From positions 71,046,877-71,110,876 of the forward strand of contig OY740768.1 in assembly GCA_963513935.1 (NCBI GenBank): a DNA stretch of 64,000 nt, in the 5' to 3' direction. The notes below the pieces were generated by a model. The model was not told the origin of the DNA. It made no database searches and saw only the letters and a program-made list of their open reading frames with translations. This document shows, piece after piece, positions 53,301 to 64,000 of the stretch. The position numbers and the translations under genes were made by a program. Within the stretch, counting starts at the first letter, position 1. Every line of letters begins with the position of its first letter. The DNA comes from Aphrophora alni. Taxonomy: Eukaryota; Arthropoda; Insecta; Hemiptera; Aphrophoridae.

Positions 53301-56300
53301 ACTGGCTTGTGCGTCTAGGAAGGAAATAGACTCATCCTTCTGCATTCTATTCATTCCTCTCATGCGGACATGCAAAACCTAATCATACAATCCCTTTATA
53401 ACCAGTTTGTTCAAGTAGAAAGGCGACAGACACAGTTTTGGTCATCCTTCTACATTGTATTCTTTCTTCTACAACATATATTGCTTTCACACCTAACAAC
53501 AGCCCATCATACAATTCATTTATGACTGGCTTGTGCGTCTAGGAAGGAAATAGACTCATCCTTCTGTATTCTATTCATTCCTCTCATGCGGACATGCAAA
53601 ACCTAATCATACAATCCCTTTATAACCAGTTTGTTCAAGTAGAAAGGCGACAGACACAGTTTTGGTCATCCTTCTACATTGTATTCTTTCTTCTACAACA
53701 TATATTGCTTTCACACCTAACAACAGCCCATCATACAATTCATTTATGACTGGCTTGTGCGTCTAAGAAGGAAATAGACTCATCCTTCTGTATTCTATTC
53801 ATTCCTCTCATGCGGACATGCAAAACCTAATCATACAATCCCTTTATAACCAGTTTGTTCAAGTAGAAAGGCGACAGACACAGTTTTGGTCATCCTTCTA
53901 CATTGTATTCTTTCTTCTACAACATATATTGCTTTCACACCTAACAACAGCCCATCATACAATTCATTTATGACTGGCTTGTGCGTCTAGGAAGGAAATA
54001 GACTCATCCTTCTGTATTCTATTCATTCCTCTCATGCGGACATGCAAAACCTAATCATACAATCCCTTTATAACCAGTTTGTTCAAGTAGAAAGGCGACA
54101 GACACAGTTTTGGTCATCCTTCTACATTGTATTCTTTCTTCTACAACATATATTGCTTTCACACCTAACAACAGCCCATCATACAATTCATTTATGACTG
54201 GCTTGTGCGTCTAGGAAGGAAATAGACTCATCCTTCTGCATTCTATTCATTCCTCTCATGCGGACATGCAAAACCTAATCATACAATCCCTTTATAACCA
54301 GTTTGTTCAAGTAGAAAGGCGACAGACACAGTTTTGGTCATCCTTCTACATTGTATTCTTTCTTCTACAACATATATTGCTTTCACACCTAACAACAGCC
54401 CATCATACAATTCATTTATGACTGGCTTGTGCGTCTAGGAAGGAAATAGACTCATCCTTCTGCATTCTATTCATTCCTCTCATGCGGACATGCAAAACCT
54501 AATCATACAATCCCTTTATAACCAGTTTGTTCAAGTAGAAAGGCGACAGACACAGTTTTGGTCATCCTTCTACATTGTATTCTTTCTTCTACAACATATA
54601 TTGCTTTCACACCTAACAACAGCCCATCATACAATTCATTTATGACTGGCTTGTGCGTCTAGGAAGGAAATAGACTCATCCTTCTGCATTCTATTCATTC
54701 CTCTCATGCGGACATGCAAAACCTAATCATACAATCCCTTTATAACCAGTTTGTTCAAGTAGAAAGGCGACAGACACAGTTTTGGTCATCCTTCTACATT
54801 GTATTCTTTCTTCTACAACATATATTGCTTTCACACCTAACAACAGCCCATCATACAATTCATTTATGACTGGCTTGTGCGTCTAGGAAGGAAATAGACT
54901 CATCCTTCTGCATTCTATTCATTCCTCTCATGCGGACATGCAAAACCTAATCATACAATCCCTTTATAACCAGTTTGTTCAAGTAGAAAGGCGACAGACA
55001 CAGTTTTGGTCATCCTTCTACATTGTATTCTTTCTTCTACAACATATATTGCTTTCACACCTAACAACAGCCCATCATACAATTCATTTATGACTGGCTT
55101 GTGCGTCTAGGAAGGAAATAGACTCATCCTTCTGCATTCTATTCATTCCTCTCATGCGGACATGCAAAACCTAATCATACAATCCCTTTATAACCAGTTT
55201 GTTCAAGTAGAAAGGCGACAGACACAGTTTTGGTCATCCTTCTACATTGTATTCTTTCTTCTACAACATATATTGCTTTCACACCTAACAACAGCCCATC
55301 ATACAATTCATTTATGACTGGCTTGTGCGTCTAGGAAGGAAATAGACTCATCCTTCTGCATTCTATTCATTCCTCTCATGCGGACATGCAAAACCTAATC
55401 ATACAATCCCTTTATAACCAGTTTGTTCAAGTAGAAAGGCGACAGACACAGTTTTGGTCATCCTTCTACATTGTATTCTTTCTTCTACAACATATATTGC
55501 TTTCACACCTAACAACAGCCCATCATACAATTCATTTATGACTGGCTTGTGCGTCTAGGAAGGAAATAGACTCATCCTTCTGCATTCTATTCATTCCTCT
55601 CATGCGGACATGCAAAACCTAATCATACAATCCCTTTATAACCAGTTTGTTCAAGTAGAAAGGCGACAGACACAGTTTTGGTCATCCTTCTACATTGTAT
55701 TCTTTCTTCTACAACATATATTGCTTTCACACCTAACAACAGCCCATCATACAATTCATTTATGACTGGCTTGTGCGTCTAGGAAGGAAATAGACTCATC
55801 CTTCTGTATTCTATTCATTCCTCTCATGCGGACATGCAAAACCTAATCATACAATCCCTTTATAACCAGTTTGTTCAAGTAGAAAGGCGACAGACACAGT
55901 TTTGGTCATCCTTCTACATTGTATTCTTTCTTCTACAACATATATTGCTTTCACACCTAACAACAGCCCATCATACAATTCATTTATGACTGGCTTGTGC
56001 GTCTAGGAAGGAAATAGACTCATCCTTCTGCATTCTATTCATTCCTCTCATGCGGACATGCAAAACCTAATCATACAATCCCTTTATAACCAGTTTGTTC
56101 AAGTAGAAAGGCGACAGACACAGTTTTGGTCATCCTTCTACATTGTATTCTTTCTTCTACAACATATATTGCTTTCACACCTAACAACAGCCCATCATAC
56201 AATTCATTTATGACTGGCTTGTGCGTCTAGGAAGGAAATAGACTCATCCTTCTGCATTCTATTCATTCCTCTCATGCGGACATGCAAAACCTAATCATAC

Positions 56301-58450
56301 AATCCCTTTATAACCAGTTTGTTCAAGTAGAAAGGCGACAGACACAGTTTTGGTCATCCTTCTACATTGTATTCTTTCTTCTACAACATATATTGCTTTC
56401 ACACCTAACAACAGCCCATCATACAATTCATTTATGACTGGCTTGTGCGTCTAGGAAGGAAATAGACTCATCCTTCTGCATTCTATTCATTCCTCTCATG
56501 CGGACATGCAAAACCTAATCATACAATCCCTTTATAACCAGTTTGTTCAAGTAGAAAGGCGACAGACACAGTTTTGGTCATCCTTCTACATTGTATTCTT
56601 TCTTCTACAACATATATTGCTTTCACACCTAACAACAGCCCATCATACAATTCATTTATGACTGGCTTGTGCGTCTAGGAAGGAAATAGACTCATCCTTC
56701 TGCATTCTATTCATTCCTCTCATGCGGACATGCAAAACCTAATCATACAATCCCTTTATAACCAGTTTGTTCAAGTAGAAAGGCGACAGACACAGTTTTG
56801 GTCATCCTTCTACATTGTATTCTTTCTTCTACAACATATATTGCTTTCACACCTAACAACAGCCCATCATACAATTCATTTATGACTGGCTTGTGCGTCT
56901 AGGAAGGAAATAGACTCATCCTTCTGCATTCTATTCATTCCTCTCATGCGGACATGCAAAACCTAATCATACAATCCCTTTATAACCAGTTTGTTCAAGT
57001 AGAAAGGCGACAGACACAGTTTTGGTCATCCTTCTACATTGTATTCTTTCTTCTACAACATATATTGCTTTCACACCTAACAACAGCCCATCATACAATT
57101 CATTTATGACTGGCTTGTGCGTCTAGGAAGGAAATAGACTCATCCTTCTGTATTCTATTCATTCCTCTCATGCGGACATGCAAAACCTAATCATACAATC
57201 CCTTTATAACCAGTTTGTTCAAGTAGAAAGGCGACAGACACAGTTTTGGTCATCCTTCTACATTGTATTCTTTCTTCTACAACATATATTGCTTTCACAC
57301 CTAACAACAGCCCATCATACAATTCATTTATGACTGGCTTGTGCGTCTAGGAAGGAAATAGACTCATCCTTCTGCATTCTATTCATTCCTCTCATGCGGA
57401 CATGCAAAACCTAATCATACAATCCCTTTATAACCAGTTTGTTCAAGTAGAAAGGCGACAGACACAGTTTTGGTCATCCTTCTACATTGTATTCTTTCTT
57501 CTACAACATATATTGCTTTCACACCTAACAACAGCCCATCATACAATTCATTTATGACTGGCTTGTGCGTCTAGGAAGGAAATAGACTCATCCTTCTGCA
57601 TTCTATTCATTCCTCTCATGCGGACATGCAAAACCTAATCATACAATCCCTTTATAACCAGTTTGTTCAAGTAGAAAGGCGACAGACACAGTTTTGGTCA
57701 TCCTTCTACATTGTATTCTTTCTTCTACAACATATATTGCTTTCACACCTAACAACAGCCCATCATACAATTCATTTATGACTGGCTTGTGCGTCTAGGA
57801 AGGAAATAGACTCATCCTTCTGCATTCTATTCATTCCTCTCATGCGGACATGCAAAACCTAATCATACAATCCCTTTATAACCAGTTTGTTCAAGTAGAA
57901 AGGCGACAGACACAGTTTTGGTCATCCTTCTACATTGTATTCTTTCTTCTACAACATATATTGCTTTCACACCTAACAACAGCCCATCATACAATTCATT
58001 TATGACTGGCTTGTGCGTCTAGGAAGGAAATAGACTCATCCTTCTGCATTCTATTCATTCCTCTCATGCGGACATGCAAAACCTAATCATACAATCCCTT
58101 TATAACCAGTTTGTTCAAGTAGAAAGGCGACAGACACAGTTTTGGTCATCCTTCTACATTGTATTCTTTCTTCTACAACATATATTGCTTTCACACCTAA
58201 CAACAGCCCATCATACAATTCATTTATGACTGGCTTGTGCGTCTAGGAAGGAAATAGACTCATCCTTCTGCATTCTATTCATTCCTCTCATGCGGACATG
58301 CAAAACCTAATCATACAATCCCTTTATAACCAGTTTGTTCAAGTAGAAAGGCGACACACACAGTTTTGGTCATCCTTCTACATTGTATTCTTTCTTCTAC
58401 AACATATATTGCTTTCACACCTAACAACAGCCCATCATACAATTCATTTA
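50387..58450. repeat. Homogenised satellite array, 36 units of exactly 224 bp
   Basis: TGACTGGCTTGTGCGTCTAG recurs every 224 bp from 50387 to 58227 with almost no change. Each unit is a dimer: a first half of about 100 bp (GGAAGGAAATAGACTCATCC onward) and a second of about 124 bp (GTAGAAAGGCGACAGACACA onward) are diverged copies of one monomer. Variants are few: TGTATTC or TGCATTC at one site, and single private changes such as CTAAGAAG near 53764. No open frame of note runs through the unit. Copy number may be affected by assembly. Confidence 0.95.
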
Positions 58451-59400
58451 TGACTGGCTTGTAGATGCAGAAAGGAAATAGATAAAGTTTTACTCATCCT
58501 TCTGCATTCTATTCATTCCTCTCGTGCGGACATGCAAAACCTAATCATACAATCCCTTTATAACCAGTTTGTTCAAGTAGAAAGGCGACACACACAGTTT
58601 TGGTCATCCTTCTACATTGTATTCTTTCTTCTACAACATATATTGCTTTCACACCTAACAACAGCCCATCATACAATTCATTTATGACTGGCTTGTAGAT
58701 GCAGAAAGGAAATAGATAAAGTTTTACTCATCCTTCTGCATTCTATTCATTCCTCTCGTGCGGACATGCAAAACCTAATCATACAATCCCTTTATAACCA
58801 GTTTGTTCAAGTAGAAAGGCGACACACACAGTTTTGGTCATCCTTCTACATTGTATTCTTTCTTCTACAACATATATTGCTTTCACACCTAACAACAGCC
58901 CATCATACAATTCATTTATGACTGGCTTGTAGATGCAGAAAGGAAATAGATAAAGTTTTACTCATCCTTCTGCATTCTATTCATTCCTCTCGTGCGGACA
59001 TGCAAAACCTAATCATACAATCCCTTTATAACCAGTTTGTTCAAGTAGAAAGGCGACAGACACAGTTTTGGTCATCCTTCTACATTGTATTCTTTCTTCT
59101 ACAACATATATTGCTTTCACACCTAACAACAGCCCATCAAACAATTCATTTATGACTGGCTTGTAGATGCAGAAAGGAAATAGATAAAGTTTTACTCATC
59201 CTTCTGCATTCTATTCATTCCTCTCGTGCGGACATGCAAAACCTAATCATACAATCCCTTTATAACCAGTTTGTTCAAGTAGAAAGGCGACAGACACAGT
59301 TTTGGTCATCCTTCTACATTGTATTCTTTCTTCTACAACATATATTGCTTTCACACCTAACAACAGCCCATCATACAATTCATTTATGACTGGCTTGTAG
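58451..59400. repeat. Satellite array edge, four units of 234 bp
   Basis: From 58451 the spacing changes to 234 bp (58451, 58685, 58919, 59153, 59387). In these units GTGCGTCTAGG is replaced by GTAGATGCAGAAAGG and AGATAAAGTTTTACTC is added. Most also carry CTCGTGCGG in place of CTCATGCGG. They bridge the core and the diverged right flank. Confidence 0.9.
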
Positions 59401-60120
59401 ATGCAGAAAGGAAATAGATACAGTTTTAGACATCGTTATACAATATATTCGTTCGTCTGCAACATGTGTTAATTCAAACATAACGGACGTACAAAAGCCT
59501 AAGATACAAACCATTTATGGCGGACTTGTACATGTAGCAAGGAGATAGGTACTCATCCTTCTACATTGTATTCTTTCTTCTACATCGTATATTGCTTTCC
59601 TGCATAACGGACGAACAAAAGCCTGTCACACAACCCCTTTATAACTGGCTTGTGCAAGCAGAAAGGATATATATACTCATTTACTCATCCTTCTACATTG
59701 TATTATTTCCTCTACAGCACACATTGCATTCATATATAATGGAAGTACAAAACCCTATCACACAATCCCTTTATGGCAGGCTTGTACAATAATTAGAAAG
59801 AAGATAGATAGAGTTTTAGTTATCCTACATTTTATTCTTTCTTTTACAGCAAATATTGCTTTCACACATACCGGAGATACAAAAACTTAAGATACATTTA
59901 ATTCTTTTACGGGAGACTTGTAGAACTAGCAAGGAGATAAATACAGTTTTGCTCATCCCTCTACTATTATATTTGATATTGTCGAGTATTGTTTTCAAAC
60001 ATAACGGACGTAAAAAAGTCTATCATATGATATCTTTATGTCAGGGTTGTACATATTGCCAGAGATAAATAGAGTTTTATTTATCCTTCTACATTGTATT
60101 GTTTCTTCTACAGCATACAT
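59401..60120. repeat. Diverged satellite monomers, right flank
   Basis: Monomers of about 120-135 bp, each with a word like AAGGAGATA or AGAAAGAAGATAGATAGAG followed by CATCCTTCTACATTGTATT. They diverge progressively until about 60120. Small + frames at 59592-59792 and 59856-60068 are repeat translations. Confidence 0.75.
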
Positions 60121-63100
60121 ATATCAAACTATAGTTCTACCAAAACAAAATTTCCCTCATTTTTATCATTAATATTAATAATACCACCAGCATTGTCCCA
60201 CTGTACCCCGGTCTCCCCTAAGTTAAATCAAATTAATTTAAATTAGATTAATGTGTTTTGATCTAAATGAATTCATTTATTTATTAATCACATTACTTTC
60301 AAGTCCATAAGTTTTTGGTATATTTGTATCAAACTATAAAACCATAGTATTATATTATTGTTTGATCTGTTATTTAACTTATTTTATTTAAACACAAATT
60401 AAAATTTAAATAACCTCACTTATCCAACTACAAGAACGTTCAAACTACTTGGGTTGTCCGTTTTAAGGAAATCCGATTTTTTATTTTTATCTGATTCAAA
60501 AGCTATTTAAGAGAATGACCAAAACATTTAAATATTATTCTTTAAGAACTAACGAATCAGCTGTCTATTTTACACATTCCATAACAGATGATTTATTCAC
60601 GAATTACAAAATAAATATTAAGCTCATTGTTATGTATAATAGTTATAAATATCATAACATTTATATTATATTTATTTATATTATTTATATATAACTCATC
60701 GTTATAAATATAGTAACTGTTACGTCAAATATAGGTATATTGGTATGTATTCCTAATTTATATCACGTAACCATGCAAACACTTTCATGGGAATATAATC
60801 ATTAAAAAAAGAAAATTAGCGTTTTCCTACCATGCCGAGTTTTTAATGACTACAGTCAAAGTTTTGTTCAAAAATTGAAAACAATTTACAATTTTCTCAA
60901 GTGTAGAGAAGGATTGGGCAAAATGAGTTTGTTCAGGTATTTATATATTGAGAAATATACGTTAGGTGATGTGGAATCAATATAATGAACTAAGAAACAC
61001 ACTCGTTCAGTTCATTTCACGACAATCAATGTCTACAAACTATAGGCCTACTTATATAAAAGAGACAAATAATTTTTAGTCTTATTTAGCTCCAAAGTTT
61101 AAATTTTATTTGTTTAGTGGGTGTTACTTGTTTTCATGTAAACTATAAAGGAAATATAATCGTTATAGAAACATAATACATTATTACCGTAATCAAATAA
61201 ATTCATGAAAATAATTATAACACAAATAATATATTTCTAAATGAAAAAAAAAATTCATTATTTAGATGCTATCAAGTATAAACATAAACAAGTGAAGAAC
61301 TATTTAATATATATCTGTTGTGATTTTATCCAAACTCTATAAGAAGTTTTAAATCAGTATTATCAAAAAAAATATAAACTAATTTAAATATATAACACTC
61401 AGCCTTATCAAACGTTTTCAATTTTTTAAATTTTATTTTCTAAATTTAGATTAAATACAAATAACCCTCAAAGACGCATATTCGAAGTAGAAAATTTTCA
61501 GGATATCAAAAAATATCCTTTCATTGGACATTTATTTGTTCTCATTGTAACTTTTTAATACAGTTAGGGTATTTAAAATATAAATAGTATATTCCCGATC
61601 TTCATATACTGCATCACATAATAATAGTCGAGTATGTCTTGACGTTACTTTAATAACATTTTTATACAATTAATACCCAGCTAATACCCAAATGTTAAAT
61701 ATAACTAAGTCGTCCTCAAATTACAGACTAAAGTTAAGCAAATATTTTTATGTATTACATATTGATTCAATATTAAAAATATTTGTACAAAAAACATTAA
61801 AAAAATTAACTCAATACACGGTTAACCACAATCGTAAAATCGACTTATTTATGTCAAATCATTTTCTTCTTAAATTTGAATGTTTTATCTCACACACTAT
61901 AATTCAAAATATATGTGGCAAATTTTTGAATATAAATGTAAAAATAACATCATACAATATGGACTAAATTTGTGTTTTGTTATAGGTTAGTGAACCTAAT
62001 ATAGATTATACGTATTTATATAACTATTCATATAATGAATTATAAGTTACTTTTACATATAAAATTTAATATTAATAATTTATCATTAAATAACATTAAT
62101 AATAAGGTGAATATGTCACACCAAATAGTAGAAATCCAATATATAATTTGGAACTTGAGTTAAATAATTATAATATCATTTTAACTAGTACGTTAGTTTA
62201 AAATTAGTGCAAGCTATGTTTTCATCACTGTGGGGATTGCAAACCATCATATCATGTGTGTAGCCAAAATAGGATACGTTCTATTCTGTCAAACCAGAAA
62301 AATAAATCAAATTATGGGGATACCTTCTCCTCAGATAAAACACATTGTTTAATTTGAAGTTTTTATATAATGGATTTCGTCGAAGTTTGGTTTTTAGTTT
62401 TGGGAGAAACTGTTTTCGAACGTTTAAAAATATGAAATAGGAATAAATATAACAATAGGCACCCATATATGACAGAACAGAAATAGTATAAATTCTGATT
62501 ATAATATTTCGTAGATCTGTTTGGTGTACTTAACCTCTAATTGATTGTATGGATATTCTAATGAATCAGTAATATTATATTTGTAAAATTGGTTATGGTA
62601 ATGATAAAGAATGTAAAATTGTTTGCAACTTTACATAAGTGTATTTGAAATGGTTGGTTAATAAATATTTTTATCTCGGTGTCATAAAACAACTAATATT
62701 TCTAACAAAAAATTTTGTTTCACAAAATATAATTGTTCACTTGTATAATGTTTGTTTTATGTTCATCAAGCGAGTAGCGAAAATGATGGTCTAAATGAAT
62801 TACGGTATTATGTTATTTCCAATAAACTGATTACCAATAATTACAAAATTAATTAAACTTTCATCTTAATTATGTGCTCTAAGAAACCGCATATAGACTA
62901 CTATTTCTGCATTTTTAAAACCGACTATATCAGCCAGGTCTGAGAAATTACATGTCCTGTGGGTTAGGAGTCCTAAAATGAAAGTTTAGTTACGGGTGAA
63001 CGAAATTGTGTGGCGTTATAGTTGTGACTCTGAAAAAGTGATTTTGGGTTGTCCAGCAGTTCATGCAGTTAATGTCCAAATGGACAAACTGATTTTTATC

Positions 63101-64000
63101 AAATTCTATATAACAGTACATTTTGGCCTTTATATTATTTTCTTATTTTGTTCATGACTTAAAATTTAGGTGTAAAATGATTAAAACAAACATTTAGGCC
63201 TAGTTTTAGGCTTTAGTTCCTTTCATAGATTATAAATTTATTTTTATTATTCAACGTGACACTAGCATACTAGACTATGTTTATGTTGATGTTTTTTACG
63301 CCACAGGATTAAAAAAATCTCATTAGCTATGTTAAGGAAAGTTGATTTATACTATCGAATCGTGGTCTATTAGTTTTATATATCATACACAAAGGATGGT
63401 AAATTTTCGATTAAATATATTAATTATATAAAATGTAACATCCGTTACATAAAAATAATCTGCATCGTCCTTATAGACATAAATCTAACCAACATACAAA
63501 TTCAGATATATCGCCTGCACTATGGTACCTAGCGTGTGCTGATACCTGGCGAGCCATATCAAAATTAAAGCATCACATGATCCTTGTACTCTACCCTACG
63601 CAAGCACGGCATGGCAAGTCGACACCGAACTTCAATACAGGGCAGTAGTGATTATTACAAGATGATTATCATAAAGTAGAAAAGTGAATAATTTTTTTTT
63701 TTTTTAATTACGCCGATTCTTTTCTAAATTCGTAAAGATGTGTTACAGTTGCATAACATTACATACCATTAGGTGTTCAGTGAGTTTTTTTGTGCTAACT
63801 TTCGTCTTACAATAACCTTCATGGACATATCAAACTAAGCTTCTTCACAACAAATTCCAGGTATCTGAAATTAAAATTTGACCATACTATATATAGCTCT
63901 GTTCATATTTTTTAAGTTTTAATTACTGATATATATTTTGTTCAGAAATAGTTTAACTATGATTAATTTTCTTTTGAGTTGTCAGTAATTTTATTGAAGG
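60121..64000. other. AT-rich sequence, nothing recognised
   Basis: No coding region longer than about 90 codons and no recognisable motif, RNA gene or repeat family. A T-run lies near 63692. The frames at 61692-61967 and 62281-62466 are Lys/Asn/Ile/Phe-rich, as expected of chance frames in AT-rich DNA. Confidence 0.6.

Noticed and set aside
50387..59400. CRISPR-like regular array
   Set aside because: The whole 224-bp unit repeats with no unique spacers, in eukaryotic-type DNA. It is a satellite.

Overview
This is AT-rich, intron-bearing eukaryotic DNA made almost wholly of transposable elements and tandem repeats. I recognise no host gene, tRNA, rRNA or CRISPR. The element types (Harbinger transposons paired with MADF/BESS-like DNA-binding proteins, Tigger-like MITEs, a gypsy-like gag/protease retroelement, a Penelope-like remnant) suggest an arthropod, most likely an insect. 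The species cannot be read from the window.

Layout. (1) 1-4700: copy A of a dispersed family with inverted terminal domains and internal minisatellites. (2) 5197-8101: two head-to-tail 1.44-kb LTR-like units, each with a CRE palindrome, TATA box and AATAAA. (3) About 9600-45170: copy B of the same family in the opposite orientation, split by about 32 kb of nested insertions. These are Harbinger H1 (9798-15236, TTA target duplication), which carries a foldback element and a Tigger-like MITE; Harbinger H2 (from 15461 to between 41080 and 41340); and, inside an H2 transposase exon, a 22.7-kb LTR-retroelement concatemer (17183-39854) of six 1667-bp LTRs alternating with five 2534-bp internal regions, flanked by one ACAC duplication. 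A Tigger-like MITE (41471-41939) and a solo-LTR-like block (42528-43164) also interrupt copy B. (4) 46640-47020: a broken Penelope-like GIY-YIG fragment. (5) 49690-60120: a satellite array with a homogenised core of 36 units of 224 bp and four of 234 bp, flanked by diverged monomers. (6) The remaining stretches, including 60120-64000, are AT-rich with nothing I recognise.

How the parts work together. In both Harbingers the transposase and its MADF partner lie on opposite strands and interlock: the terminal MADF exon sits inside the transposase intron, and the transposase's catalytic exon sits inside the MADF intron. Both genes are broken in both elements. The retroelement is the youngest layer, with near-identical LTRs. 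It keeps an open Gag frame followed in frame by a TGA and a protease frame, but has no reverse transcriptase, RNase H or integrase, so it would need enzymes from elsewhere. Relative order inferred from nesting: copy B, then H1 and H2, then the MITEs and the retroelement concatemer.
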